Source: DAOTXN01 sp034435435 (GTDB lineage: Bacteria; Chloroflexota; Anaerolineae; S140-20). Taken from it: a DNA stretch of 64,000 nucleotides. The notes below the pieces were generated by a model. That model ran no database searches, was not told where the DNA came from, and worked only from the letters and a program-made list of their open reading frames with translations. The translations under genes and the position numbers were made by a program. How positions within the stretch are numbered: position 1 is the stretch's first letter; every line of letters begins with the position of its first letter. Positions 1-8,459 of the stretch are shown here, one piece after another. The stretch is from the NCBI GenBank assembly GCA_034435435.1, contig DAOTXN010000095.1, positions 1-64,000 of the forward strand, written 5' to 3'.

Positions 1-62
1 TGGAGCGCGGGACTGGTGGTTCGGCCAGTAACACACACGATTTGTTACCGTACCCCAGAGGG

Positions 63-109
63 GAGACACGACCCGCGTAGCGTCCCCCTCGGGGGGCGAG
101 CCGTGTCTC
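63..109 (+). repeat. leader hairpin, copy 1
   Basis: The arms GAGACACG (63-70) and CGTGTCTC (102-109) pair around an inner C-run/G-run hairpin near 84-95. The same plan, an outer stem of about 8-11 bp with an inner CCCC-tetraloop-GGGG, recurs before other genes up to 4775. It lies about 40 bases upstream of the lipoprotein start. It could be a transcribed leader, a terminator/antiterminator or a regulator binding site; the sequence does not decide. Confidence 0.55.
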
Positions 110-150
110 TTGCGGGGTGAAGCATTCACACACAAAGGGAGACACGCAAA

Positions 151-381
151 ATGTACACGAAAAGCACAAAAGCCATTCTGATCCTCGTCTTGATCGCCGT
201 CTTGCTGCTGAGCTTTGCGACGGGCTGCGATCCCGAAGACAAGGTCAAGGAAGCGAAGGATGGCCTCAAGCAGCTGAAGCAGCTGGCGGACAGCGGCAAG
301 TGCCTGACCGAGACGCTGAACGGCGTCGTGTCTGACGCCTGCCCGGGTGTACCGACGCCCACGCCAGCCGCGACCCATTGA
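151..381 (+). CDS. small lipoprotein
   Basis: A 76-residue protein with a lysine-containing N-terminus, one hydrophobic segment (about residues 9-24) and the lipobox-like ending FATGC, as expected for a lipoprotein cleaved before Cys26 and anchored in the membrane. The mature part is short and helical, with two further cysteines (about 50 and 63), and ends in a Pro/Thr-rich tail. An AAGGGAG ribosome-binding site lies about ten bases before the ATG. Small lipoproteins like this occur in conjugative elements and can act in entry exclusion or envelope attachment, but nothing here proves a role. Confidence 0.7.
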   Translation: MYTKSTKAILILVLIAVLLLSFATGCDPEDKVKEAKDGLKQLKQLADSGKCLTETLNGVVSDACPGVPTPTPAATH

Positions 382-408
382 TCACAACTGAATAGCAGAC
401 CAACCTGT

Positions 409-465
409 GAGGGGACGAAGCGCTCGATGGCCGCTACAAGGCCGCCGTCGGCTGTTCGTCCCCTC
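409..465 (+). repeat. leader hairpin, copy 2
   Basis: A perfect 11-bp inverted repeat (GAGGGGACGAA at 409-419, TTCGTCCCCTC at 455-465) encloses a small GGCC/GGCC stem. It sits between the lipoprotein gene and the next ORF, 30 bases before its start. Same architecture as the other leader hairpins in 1-4775. Confidence 0.55.
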
Positions 466-494
466 GCGGGAAAAATGACACGAAATCGCACGAA

Positions 495-947
495 ATGGAC
501 GAGTTTACCCAAGAATTGCTCGCTCTGGCCTACGAGTCGGTCAAGAAGCGGCGGGGCGAGACGATGAACGTCGCCACGCTCAAGCGCCAGATGTGGCGGC
601 ACTGGATGAATTACCGCGACGGCACGCTCGCAACGTGGGCCGCGCAGACCTTCGAGCGCGTGCCGCACCGCAAGCTGGCGTCACTGGTGGACACGGTGCT
701 CGACCTGCTTGGCGACGCCGCTCTCTACGCCGACCTCTACAGTTGGGAGTATCCACCGGAGCACTCCGACGACGAGGACGACACACCGATAGCCGAGTGG
801 GTGGCCTGGGGATTGGCGACGCTGCGTTGGCATCACTGCGACCTCGCCGGGCGCTTTCCTGTGCCCAACGCCACCGACGCAGAAATCGCGGCCTGGATCG
901 CCCAGCGCGAAACCCGCCAGTTGCCGCTGTGGGCGCTGGCCGGATAA
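495..947 (+). CDS. hypothetical acidic protein
   Basis: A 150-residue soluble protein that I do not recognise. It is rich in Trp and acidic residues, with an Asp/Glu run near residues 91-97 and no membrane segment, zinc motif or Walker motif. Codon use matches its GC-rich neighbours and the frame is open across the gap between two leader hairpins, so it is probably real. The ATG is preceded by CACGAAATCGCACGAA rather than a clear Shine-Dalgarno sequence, so the start is less certain than the stop. Confidence 0.55.
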   Translation: MDEFTQELLALAYESVKKRRGETMNVATLKRQMWRHWMNYRDGTLATWAAQTFERVPHRKLASLVDTVLDLLGDAALYADLYSWEYPPEHSDDEDDTPIAEWVAWGLATLRWHHCDLAGRFPVPNATDAEIAAWIAQRETRQLPLWALAG

Positions 948-972
948 CACACACGAACGAACTGCCCGTGGG

Positions 973-1006
973 GGCGCAACTGGCCCCTGCGAGGGACGGT
1001 TGCGCC
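973..1006 (+). repeat. leader hairpin, copy 3
   Basis: GGCGCAAC (973-980) pairs with GTTGCGCC (999-1006), extendable outwards by three more pairs including one G-U. An inner CCC/GGG hairpin lies between. It sits 40 bases before the zinc-finger gene at 1046 and is followed by the A-rich CACAAAATCACAAAA spacer. Confidence 0.55.
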
Positions 1007-1045
1007 TCCACACCCCACAAAATCACAAAAGTGGAGGCACACGCG

Positions 1046-1600
1046 ATGTACTACGCGACACAGATCGAAACCCGCACGGAACACTTCACCGGGCGCAAAC
1101 CGATGTCGCTGACGGCGTTCCAGGCCCGCATCGAGCGGGCTGACGCCGACGTGACGACCGTCGAGCAGCCGGGCTACGTCGAGGTACTGAAGGACGGCTT
1201 ACACGTCGCCCGCTACCTGGTCCCGCAAGAGGTGCTGTGGTACGAGACGCCGGAGGCCCAGCGCGACTGGCTGTCCGCCGACGTGGACGAGTCCTGGCCG
1301 CCGCTCTGCCCGGCGTGCGGCCAAGAGATGGCCGTCCGGCACAACCGGCGCACCCGCGAGCCGTTTTTCGGTTGCGCGCAATTTCCGCGCTGCCGGGGCA
1401 CGCGGCCCTTCACGCCACACCCCGACGAGTTGGCCGAATACCACGCCTGGGAGCCGCCCTACGATGATTGGCTGAGTCCGTCGGCAAACAAGGCTCGCCG
1501 TCGAGCGGACTTGCGTTGGAAGTGGCAGGTGTTGGCCGGGAAATCGTTGGAGCGGCTGGGCTATGGCTGGCCCACGGTGAAAGGGGCGAGCGATGCCTGA
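1046..1600 (+). CDS. topoisomerase-type zinc-finger protein
   Basis: A 184-residue protein. The C-terminal half holds CPACG (about residues 90-94) and then GCAQFPRCRGTRPF, the four-cysteine finger found in repeat at the C-terminus of bacterial topoisomerase I and in some single-stranded-DNA-binding proteins. No topoisomerase catalytic domain is attached. The likely role is nucleic-acid binding in element maintenance or transfer. The ATG at 1046 is chosen over a longer upstream frame because it follows a GTGGAGG ribosome site and the hairpin leader. Its last 8 bases overlap the next gene, suggesting translational coupling. Confidence 0.7.
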   Translation: MYYATQIETRTEHFTGRKPMSLTAFQARIERADADVTTVEQPGYVEVLKDGLHVARYLVPQEVLWYETPEAQRDWLSADVDESWPPLCPACGQEMAVRHNRRTREPFFGCAQFPRCRGTRPFTPHPDELAEYHAWEPPYDDWLSPSANKARRRADLRWKWQVLAGKSLERLGYGWPTVKGASDA

Positions 1601-1913
1601 GTATCGTTGCCCCGAAGGTCACCCGTGTCAGGATCACACCGCGTCGGCAGTCAACACCGGCATCTACTGCCCGACTTGCCGCGACTGGCGCAAGTGCGAG
1701 CGCTGCGGCTGGGAAGGCCGTCGCCAGGACGTGACGCGCTACGTGGGCAACGCCGAGGCCGTCAGGCTCGGTCTGGCCGGTGTCCGGCGTGACCGGGCAG
1801 ACGGCGGCTTGTATGGCGTCTGCCCCAATTGCGGGAATGGTCCGGTTCACGGCAAGGCAGACTGGTGGCTTAACGTCGACCGTCTGCTTCGCGCCGGTGG
1901 AAAGGTTGAATGA
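1593..1913 (+). CDS. zinc-ribbon protein
   Basis: A 106-residue protein with CPTCRDWRKCERCGW near residues 26-40 and CPNCG near 78-82, that is, several CxxC knuckles forming one or two zinc ribbons. It starts inside the end of the preceding zinc-finger gene (ATGCCTGA overlap), so the two are co-translated. It is a nucleic-acid or protein-binding accessory factor of unknown function. Confidence 0.65.
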   Translation: MPEYRCPEGHPCQDHTASAVNTGIYCPTCRDWRKCERCGWEGRRQDVTRYVGNAEAVRLGLAGVRRDRADGGLYGVCPNCGNGPVHGKADWWLNVDRLLRAGGKVE

Positions 1914-1922
1914 GGAAAGAGC

Positions 1923-1957
1923 AGAGCAAGCCCCTGCCACTGGCAGTGGCTTGCTCT
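1923..1957 (+). terminator. strong stem-loop after the zinc-ribbon gene
   Basis: AGAGCAAGCC (1923-1932) pairs with GGCTTGCTCT (1948-1957), with a further CTGCC/GGCAG stem inside. TCTTC follows rather than a clean U-tract. It begins ten bases after the stop codon at 1913, the usual place for a terminator. Confidence 0.55.
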
Positions 1958-2315
1958 CTTCACCCAAGCTGCTCACCCAACGTGAACGGCTTGAGTGAGG
2001 ATCATCACCAATTCGTCGGTGATGGCTCTTCTTCGGTCGGTTTTCACACCGACCACCTCTCTCGTCGCGGCGACGATGGCTTTCCTACGCCATCACGCCG
2101 TTCATTTGTTTTCCTCATTTCACGTTGGCCCATCGCGATGCCCGTCCCGGTGGGGAGTCCAGGGTATTGTTCTCTCAAGAACGAACGACCTGGAAACGAT
2201 CACAGTCATTATCACACGCAATCACACGACTTTTCCCCGGCAGGGGGCGGCCGCGAAAGCGCCCCTGGCGGGCGTGGTCCGTCTCCTGCCACCCACACGA
2301 AACGGAGATAGGAGT
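1958..2315 (+). other. non-coding gap with tandem stem-loops
   Basis: About 360 bases without a convincing gene. It contains consecutive short hairpins: CATCACC/GGTGATG (2003-2024), GGTCGG/CCGACC (2035-2054), TCGTCG/CGACGA (2062-2076) and GATGGC/GCCATC (2075-2094, which shares its first bases with the previous one). A larger hairpin follows near 2240-2275 (CAGGGGGCG against CGCCCCTG, one bulge), then the A-rich CACACGA spacer and the ribosome site for radC. The open frame running through from 1995 is not credible as an N-terminus of RadC. Confidence 0.45.
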
Positions 2316-3026
2316 ATGGACAAATACACGCAGTTGCACATCCCACAAATGAGCCTCTCCTTGCGAGAGGCCGCCCACGCCTACGTCGGCAATCTTCCTC
2401 AAACTGAAAGTCCGCTGGAGCGGATGCGGCGATTCGGAGCGGGGGCGCTGTCCACGGCCGAGCTGCTGGCCCTGATGGGTCTCAGCCTGCCCGACGCGCA
2501 ACACCTGCTCTCGGAGCGCCGAAGCCTGTCCGACCTGGTGCACGCGCCAGCGGGCGAGCTGACCCGCCTGCCGGGCGTCGGTCCGGCGCTGGCCGCCCGC
2601 CTCCAGGCTGCGATTGAGCTAGGCCGGCGGGCGCTGGCGGCGCGCGATGCGCCGCAGCAAATCCGTTCCCCTGGTGACGCTTTTCTGGTGTTCCAGGAGA
2701 TGGGCTTGCTGGAGCGCGAGGAGCTGCGCGTGGCGACGCTGGACACCAAGAATCAGGTGATTCGGGCCGTGACACTCTATCGCGGCAGCGTCAACACGAC
2801 CCAGGTGCGGGTCGCCGAGATTCTGCGGGTGGCGGTGCAGGACAACGCCACGGCGTTCGTCTTGGCCCACAACCACCCGTCGGGCGACCCGACGCCCTCG
2901 CCTGAAGACGTTGTCTTGACCCGCAGCGCAGTGCAGGCCGCGCAGTTGCTGGGCCTCGAGCTGATGGACCATCTGATCATCGGCAAAGGCCGCTTCGTGA
3001 GTCTCAAAGAACGCGGCTTCGTTTAG
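2316..3026 (+). CDS. radC: RadC/JAB-domain DNA-repair-like protein
   Basis: A 236-residue protein of the RadC (UPF0758) family, close to full length. A helix-hairpin-helix with LPGVGPALAARL lies at about residues 87-98. The C-terminal JAB/MPN-like metal-binding domain carries the HNHPSGDPTPSPED signature at about 190-203, keeping both histidines and the serine and aspartate. RadC proteins are very common on plasmids and integrative elements; their biochemical role is still unclear. The ATG at 2316 follows GGAGAT/GGAG. It is the second ORF group in the hairpin-led backbone. Confidence 0.9.
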   Translation: MDKYTQLHIPQMSLSLREAAHAYVGNLPQTESPLERMRRFGAGALSTAELLALMGLSLPDAQHLLSERRSLSDLVHAPAGELTRLPGVGPALAARLQAAIELGRRALAARDAPQQIRSPGDAFLVFQEMGLLEREELRVATLDTKNQVIRAVTLYRGSVNTTQVRVAEILRVAVQDNATAFVLAHNHPSGDPTPSPEDVVLTRSAVQAAQLLGLELMDHLIIGKGRFVSLKERGFV

Positions 3027-3049
3027 AGACGAACAGGAGGTGATGAAAA

Positions 3050-3565
3050 ATGTCTCAACGCACCACTACCACCACGTCCCTGGACCTGAGCCAGGCGACA
3101 ATCCCGCCTGTGGTCTCGATCCTGAGACACAGCTACCAGGTAGATCTGGGGCCTTCGGTGCTTCCCCGCTATCACACCGTCCGCAAGGACAAGTCCTGCG
3201 CCTGCGAGCTGGGCAAGCACTGCCCGGCGGTGAGCGCGGTGGCAGATTACCTGCGGGCCGGCGGCGAGCGCGCGCCCGACCCCACGGACTATTGGTTTCG
3301 CGCGCCGGAAAGCTGCCCGGTGTGCGGCGGCCCGACCCAGGTGGACCCCGCGCTGACCGGCCGCCGTCACGGGCGCGGCTGGCGTTGCCTGGGGGATGCG
3401 TCCCACTACTGGCAACGCCGCGCCGAGGCCCTGATCGCGGCCCAGCGCGAGGCGTATGCCGCCTCACCGGACTATCCCGGCCTGCCGGGCGTGCCCCGGA
3501 TGACGACTGAAGAACGAACCGCTTTTCTGAAAGTCCATCGGTTGGGCCACCCGGCCAGTGCGTAA
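3050..3565 (+). CDS. hypothetical Cys-rich (SWIM-like) protein
   Basis: A 171-residue protein with CACELGKHC near residues 50-58, resembling the start of a SWIM zinc module but without the final Cys-x-His, and with CPVCG (about 88-92) and a later WRCLGD. The spacing of Cys and His suggests two metal sites. The ATG lies nine bases after AGGAGG (3035-3040), a very good ribosome site, and only 23 bases after the radC stop, so it is probably co-transcribed with radC. Function unknown; DNA binding is a guess. Confidence 0.55.
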   Translation: MSQRTTTTTSLDLSQATIPPVVSILRHSYQVDLGPSVLPRYHTVRKDKSCACELGKHCPAVSAVADYLRAGGERAPDPTDYWFRAPESCPVCGGPTQVDPALTGRRHGRGWRCLGDASHYWQRRAEALIAAQREAYAASPDYPGLPGVPRMTTEERTAFLKVHRLGHPASA

Positions 3566-3603
3566 CACGAATCACACGAAAAACACGAATGGAGGAACAC
3601 ACG

Positions 3604-4686
3604 ATGAAACAGCCTTACGAGAGCGAATATCTCAAGAAAGATGTGCTGAAGGTGCGCGCCTATCAGCAACAGGGCCACGTGCTGGTCACGACGCACAAGC
3701 ACCACTGGCCGCTGCCGTGCGTCCACGACGTGCCGGGCTTGCAGCGTGAGGGGCGCGGGTACAATTCCCCCTGGGGGCGCTTCGAGATCCTATACGATCC
3801 TTATGAAGTGGCCGTGTTCCAGCCCGCCGACGGCAAACACCCGCCGGTGTGGGAGGAGCACGACCTGAGCGCGGTGATCGAGCCGGCCACGGCCCGCGTG
3901 GACCCGGCCCGACGCTGGGCGCGCATCGTCGCGGACGAGACAGAGGAAGAGCTCGCCATCCTGACCGACGTGGACGTGAGCGAGAGCGGCAGGCGGCTGC
4001 TGGAGGAGTTCCGCCGCCTGCTGGCCGAGCATCGCCTCCCGGCGGTGGTGTGGCGGGTCGAGTGGGCCGAGCCGGAAGACGGCGAACAGCCGTTGTGGGA
4101 AGGCCGCGCCCCGCTGATCCGCAACGAGCACGCGGCGGTCAACCTGGCCGGATATGCTTTCGATAACGACTACAACCTGATCTACCTGAGCGCCGTGGGA
4201 CACAAGACGGCGCTGGAGGCGATCCGGGCGTCGTTGCTGGGGCGACACCGCAAGGGCAAGCTGATCCTGGGCGGCGGGCGTTACCAAACGCATCTCAACG
4301 GCCTGGAGCGCTACGAGCAGGCCTGGTCGCCCATCCCGGACTTTCAGGCCCACCACGTGATCTTCCTGGCGCGGGAGGCGCTCAAGCCGGAGCCGACCGA
4401 CGACGTGACCTACCTGGTCGTGTTCGACGGCGACGGCGACAGGCCGGAGGCTGAGGTTGAGGCCAAGAAACTCCTGACGAAGCGGCTGCACGAAGCCCTG
4501 CCCATCCCCGTCCTGGACGAATGGGCGGAAGCCTTGTGGCAGGCCGCTGACGACCGGGGCTGGATCACCGCAGTGCGGGCGGCGGGCGACTGTCGCGGCT
4601 GCTGGCAGGTGAGCCTGATGACCGATTGGGCCGAATTAGTGGAAGCGCTCATCACACAAGGCGAGATCAAAATCGCCATCGAGTAG
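3604..4686 (+). CDS. hypothetical protein, 360 residues
   Basis: I do not recognise this family. It is soluble, mixed alpha/beta by appearance, with an acidic middle part and many Trp residues. There is no Walker, zinc or membrane motif; a single pair of cysteines (CRGC) lies near residue 335. The ATG at 3604 is preferred over an upstream in-frame ATG at 3589 because GGAGG lies 8 bases before it. It follows the A-rich CACACGA spacer and precedes the fourth clear leader hairpin, so it belongs to the element backbone. Confidence 0.55.
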   Translation: MKQPYESEYLKKDVLKVRAYQQQGHVLVTTHKHHWPLPCVHDVPGLQREGRGYNSPWGRFEILYDPYEVAVFQPADGKHPPVWEEHDLSAVIEPATARVDPARRWARIVADETEEELAILTDVDVSESGRRLLEEFRRLLAEHRLPAVVWRVEWAEPEDGEQPLWEGRAPLIRNEHAAVNLAGYAFDNDYNLIYLSAVGHKTALEAIRASLLGRHRKGKLILGGGRYQTHLNGLERYEQAWSPIPDFQAHHVIFLAREALKPEPTDDVTYLVVFDGDGDRPEAEVEAKKLLTKRLHEALPIPVLDEWAEALWQAADDRGWITAVRAAGDCRGCWQVSLMTDWAELVEALITQGEIKIAIE

Positions 4687-4716
4687 TTTGACACGTAATC
4701 CATACCATACCCCGGA

Positions 4717-4772
4717 GGGGGGCGCGACTTGTTTTCCCCCACCGGGGGCGAGTTGCGTCTCCTTCCGGAACA
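4717..4772 (+). repeat. leader hairpin, copy 4
   Basis: GGCGCGACT (about 4721-4729) pairs with AGTTGCGTC (about 4751-4759), using two G-U pairs. The inner CCCC-CACC-GGGG hairpin matches copy 1. Relative to copies 1 and 3 the stem sequence changes while pairing is kept, which points to selection on RNA structure. It lies upstream of the methyltransferase-helicase start at 4805. Confidence 0.5.
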
Positions 4773-4804
4773 CGAAAAATCGAAGGATCGAAGGGAGACA
4801 CGAA

Positions 4805-7800
4805 ATGAGACTCGCAGGACAAGAGCGGATGGGGTACTATCCAACTCCGCAGACAGTTATTGAAGCCATCGCCAGCACCTTCACCCCTGCGCTGCCCGAC
4901 GCGCCGGGTCGTTTGCTCGACCCGTGCGCGGGCAAGGGCGAAGCGGCGGCGGCCCTGGGCCAGGCGCTCAACTGCCGGACCTGGGGGGCCGAGCTCTCAC
5001 CGGTGCGGGCGGAAGCAGCGGCGCAGGTGATGGACCAGGTTTTTCCTGTGGCCTGGGAGAGTACGTTTCTCACAGACGAAAGCATCAGCGTCCTGCTCCT
5101 GAACCCGCCCTACGACTGGGAGCGGGCCACCGGCGAGGGGGAGAAATCGCAGCGCCTGGAATACAAGTTCCTGCGCTCGACCACCCCCAAGCTGGTGAAG
5201 GGAATGGGCGTGCTGGTGTACATCGTCCCCCAGTGGCTGCTGGGCCGGGAAGAGGTCGCTCGCTACCTGGCCGGGCACTACGAGGAGCGCCGGATCGCCC
5301 GTTTCCCGGATGGGGAATTCGAGCGCTTCCGGCAGGTCGTGGTGTTCGCCCGGCGGCGGTTGGCCCACCAGGTCCCCACCAAAGACGACGTGGTCGGCGT
5401 GCAGCAGTTGGCCGAGATGGACTTGCCCCAACTCACGCTGCGCAACGAGCCGGTCTACCCCATGATCCCCGCCCCGACCCGTGGGGCTGCCGGTCGCGCG
5501 GTGCGTTTCTACCGCAATGATTGGTCGCCCGAAGAGATGGTCGCGGCCACGCGCCAGGTCGGTGTGCACACCACCCAGGCGTGGCGCGACCTGGTGACCG
5601 GGGGCAACGGGATGCTGGACATGCAGCCGGTGATGCCTTTGAAAAAGGGCCACGTGGCCATGCTGATGTCCAGCGGGATGATGGGCACGCTGCGCCTGAG
5701 CGACGCGGACGGCCATCCGATGCTGGTCAAAGGGCGGGTGGTCAAAGTGCCGCACAAGGCCGAGGAGGTTGTGGACGAGGAAAAAGGTGAGAAGGTGATC
5801 AAGTGGCGCGACCGCTTCATCACTACCGTTGCCGCGCTCTCGGCCAGGGGGTTGCAGGTCATCGACGACGTGCCGGGCCTGACGGCGTTTATGCAAGCCC
5901 ACGGCGACAAGATCGCCGGGCACATCCTCAAGACCTACACGCCTCTGTACGAGCTGGAGCCGACGCCCGAGGAGCAGGCCGTGGTGGATCGGTTGGGCAA
6001 AGAGCGCAAGCCCCTGCCCGGCCAGGTCGAAGCGGGCTTGCTGCCCACGCAGAAACACGCAGCGATTGCGATGTCTCGCTCGATCCGTTGCCACGGTGTT
6101 GGCAACGTACAAGGGGAGATGGGTTGTGGAAAAAGCACTATCGGCGCGACGGTCGTCGAGCTACTCGACGCTTACCCTGCCATCGTGATCTGCCCGCCCC
6201 ACCTGGTCCCCAAGTGGATCAGGGAGGTGCAGGAGGTCATCCCCGGCGCTCACGCCCGCGAGCTGCAGCGCATCGGGCGCAACGCGGACGATGTGGGCGA
6301 CGTGAACGACGTGCGGGCTTTCCTGGACGATCACGCTGCCGGACGGATCAGCCACAAGGCGGTGGCGGTGGTGGCCTCCACCTCGGCCAAGATGGGCCCG
6401 GGCTGGCAGGTGGCCGCGCCGGTGCGTCGGGTCGTACCTGAAGACCCCGGCAGGCGGGTGCAGTTCCAGATAGCGGTCGAAGCGGCCAAAGCGGCTTACC
6501 AGGCTTATCGGGATGCCGTCGGCGTCTGTGACGCCGAGCGCCTGGCAGAGCTGCGGCAAACCGCTGTCCACGCCCGGCGTGAAGTCCTGCGGCTGGCCAC
6601 CCCGCGCAAGTCTGCCGCCACCCACCTCTGCCCGTCCTGCGGGGCGGTGCAGGCGGTGGACAAAGGCGACGTGAAAATCCCGTTCTCCACCGACCAGTTG
6701 GAGAAAAAGCGCCTGTTCTGTGAGGCGCAAATCCCCGGCTGGGAGTTGGACGACCACGGTCGTCTCAAGCGGGATGAGATGGGAAAGCCGGTGTGGGGCT
6801 TTCGATCCTGCGCCAGTCCGCTCTTTGAGTACAGTGGCGTGCGACGCTACAGCATCGCTCAGTACATCAAAGAGCAGGCCAACGGGCGCTTCAAGCTGCT
6901 CCTGGCGGATGAGGCGCACCAGTACAAGGCCAAAGCCACCGACCGGGGGGTGGCCTTTCACCAACTGGTCACAGCGACGAAAGGTACACTGACCCTCACC
7001 GGCACGTTCTTCGGCGGGCCGAGCACCTCGATCTTTTGGCTGCTCCATCGTTTGAGCGGCGGCGTCCGAGGCGATTTCGGATTCCACGACGAAAAACGCT
7101 GGGCGGGGCTGTACGGGGTACTGGAGACCATCGAGCGCCGCAGCTACGACCGGGACGACGAGGACGGGGTGCACACCGGCAATCGCCGCTATCGCAACAC
7201 GGCCAAAGAGGTGCCGGGCGTCAGCCCGGCCATCATCAGCCGCCTGCTGGACACGACCGTGTTCCTCAATCTCAAAGACCTGGGGGTGGGCTTGCCGTCG
7301 TACGCGGAAGAGGTGGTGGTGCTGGATATGGACGAGGAGCAGGAGACGCAGTATCGCGGGATGGACAACGCCTTGAAGCAGATGGCGGTCCAGAGTATGC
7401 GCTATATGTCGGCCTGGCTCCAGTGGTCGCTATCCCGCCCCAACTCGGCCTTCCGCGACGAGACGGTGCGGCTGCCGTTTTTCGTCGGCTACGACGACGA
7501 CGGCAAGGAGCTCTTTGAGAAGCAGCCATATCTCCAACTTCCCGCAGTTGTGACTGCCGAGGGTGAGCGCCGCTGGCTGCCCAAGGAGCGCTGGCTGGCC
7601 GACTATTGCCGCTCGGAGAAAGCCCAGGGCCGCAAGGTGCTGGTGTACGTGCGGCAGACCGGCACGCGGGACATCCAGGACCGCGTGCAGGCGGCGCTGC
7701 AATCCGCCGGGCTGCGCGTGACCGTGCTGGGCGGCAACGTGAATCCGCGTCAACGGGAAAAGTGGATCGAGCAGCGGGCGTCGAAGGTGGATGTGCTGAT

Positions 7801-8323
7801 CACCAATCCCAAGCTGGTCGAGACCGGCTTGGATTTGGTGCAGTTTGCTACAATTGTGTTCGCAGAGATAGAGTATTCGCTCTACACTTTGTGGCAAGCC
7901 TGCCGTCGGGTGTGGCGTCTCGGTCAAACCAAACCGGTCAAGGTGGTCTATGCAGTGTATGCCGGTTCGATGGAGGCCAAAGCCCTGTCCTTGATGGGGC
8001 GCAAGATGAAGGCCGCCCAGCTCGTCTACGGAGATGAGGTCGGCGGCGCTATCGTGCCGGAGGATAGCGGTGACTTTCTGACCGAGCTGGCCCGTGAAGT
8101 GCTGGCCGGCGCGGCCCTGCCCGACCTGCAAACGCTGTTTGCCGACGACAGCCCGAGCAGCGACGCGGCGGTTGGCAGTATGGTGAAGGTCAGCCCGTCC
8201 ATCCTGACGATGTTCGAGCTGGCCCGTCAACTGGGCGTGCGGCCTGGGCGGAACGGCAAGGGACGCCGGAGCAAGACGGAGGAAGCCCCAGACAACCAGT
8301 TGGCGTTGTTCACGGGGCTGTAG
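4805..8323 (+). CDS. methyltransferase-helicase fusion protein
   Basis: A 1172-residue protein. Residues 1-200 form a class I adenine-specific methyltransferase: SAM motif LLDPCAGKGE near 37-46 and catalytic NPPY at 100-103. A superfamily-2 helicase follows: Walker A GEMGCGKST (437-445), DEAH within LLADEAH (about 699-705), TLTGTFFGG, and a C-terminal lobe with QACRRVWRLGQ near 1030. A four-cysteine insert begins near 609 (CPSCG) between the two halves of lobe 1. Such fusions, related to strawberry-notch-type helicases, are typical of conjugative elements and large plasmids; modification plus translocation of element DNA (anti-restriction) is the likely role. The ATG follows GGGAGACACGAA. It is set apart from the defence genes by a terminator and a new promoter. 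Confidence 0.8.
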   Translation: MRLAGQERMGYYPTPQTVIEAIASTFTPALPDAPGRLLDPCAGKGEAAAALGQALNCRTWGAELSPVRAEAAAQVMDQVFPVAWESTFLTDESISVLLLNPPYDWERATGEGEKSQRLEYKFLRSTTPKLVKGMGVLVYIVPQWLLGREEVARYLAGHYEERRIARFPDGEFERFRQVVVFARRRLAHQVPTKDDVVGVQQLAEMDLPQLTLRNEPVYPMIPAPTRGAAGRAVRFYRNDWSPEEMVAATRQVGVHTTQAWRDLVTGGNGMLDMQPVMPLKKGHVAMLMSSGMMGTLRLSDADGHPMLVKGRVVKVPHKAEEVVDEEKGEKVIKWRDRFITTVAALSARGLQVIDDVPGLTAFMQAHGDKIAGHILKTYTPLYELEPTPEEQAVVDRLGKERKPLPGQVEAGLLPTQKHAAIAMSRSIRCHGVGNVQGEMGCGKSTIGATVVELLDAYPAIVICPPHLVPKWIREVQEVIPGAHARELQRIGRNADDVGDVNDVRAFLDDHAAGRISHKAVAVVASTSAKMGPGWQVAAPVRRVVPEDPGRRVQFQIAVEAAKAAYQAYRDAVGVCDAERLAELRQTAVHARREVLRLATPRKSAATHLCPSCGAVQAVDKGDVKIPFSTDQLEKKRLFCEAQIPGWELDDHGRLKRDEMGKPVWGFRSCASPLFEYSGVRRYSIAQYIKEQANGRFKLLLADEAHQYKAKATDRGVAFHQLVTATKGTLTLTGTFFGGPSTSIFWLLHRLSGGVRGDFGFHDEKRWAGLYGVLETIERRSYDRDDEDGVHTGNRRYRNTAKEVPGVSPAIISRLLDTTVFLNLKDLGVGLPSYAEEVVVLDMDEEQETQYRGMDNALKQMAVQSMRYMSAWLQWSLSRPNSAFRDETVRLPFFVGYDDDGKELFEKQPYLQLPAVVTAEGERRWLPKERWLADYCRSEKAQGRKVLVYVRQTGTRDIQDRVQAALQSAGLRVTVLGGNVNPRQREKWIEQRASKVDVLITNPKLVETGLDLVQFATIVFAEIEYSLYTLWQACRRVWRLGQTKPVKVVYAVYAGSMEAKALSLMGRKMKAAQLVYGDEVGGAIVPEDSGDFLTELAREVLAGAALPDLQTLFADDSPSSDAAVGSMVKVSPSILTMFELARQLGVRPGRNGKGRRSKTEEAPDNQLALFTGL

Positions 8324-8348
8324 GCGCAGACAGACTTACAGGTTAGCA

Positions 8349-8379
8349 GGCAAGCCCCAGTCGAGCACTGGGGCTTGCC
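8349..8379 (+). terminator. terminator after the methyltransferase-helicase
   Basis: A perfect 13-bp stem (8349-8361 against 8367-8379) with the 5-base loop CGAGC. CTATTTCC follows. It lies 26 bases after the stop at 8323 and ends the backbone transcript. Confidence 0.8.
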
Positions 8380-8430
8380 GCTATTTCCTCTCGATGCCGC
8401 TCGTGTGCTGTTATGTCCACGCGAGTGTGC

Positions 8431-8459
8431 TTGACTTGTTAGCCTGTCACCATTATACT
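8431..8459 (+). promoter_or_regulatory. sigma-70-type promoter of the defence locus
   Basis: TTGACT (8431-8436), a 17-base spacer, then TATACT (8454-8459). It sits in the 373-base gap before the STAND gene, so a leader of about 230 bases would result. That leader contains an 8-bp hairpin (GGGGCACT 8496-8503 with AGTGCCCC 8512-8519) and a 9-bp long-range pairing (AACAGCCGC 8596-8604 with GCGGCTGTT 8642-8650) that ends 47 bases before the start codon. Confidence 0.7.

Noticed and set aside
1995..2315. Long N-terminal extension of RadC
   Set aside because: The frame is open but crosses several hairpins and the A-rich leader; the ATG at 2316 has a proper ribosome site and matches the family length.
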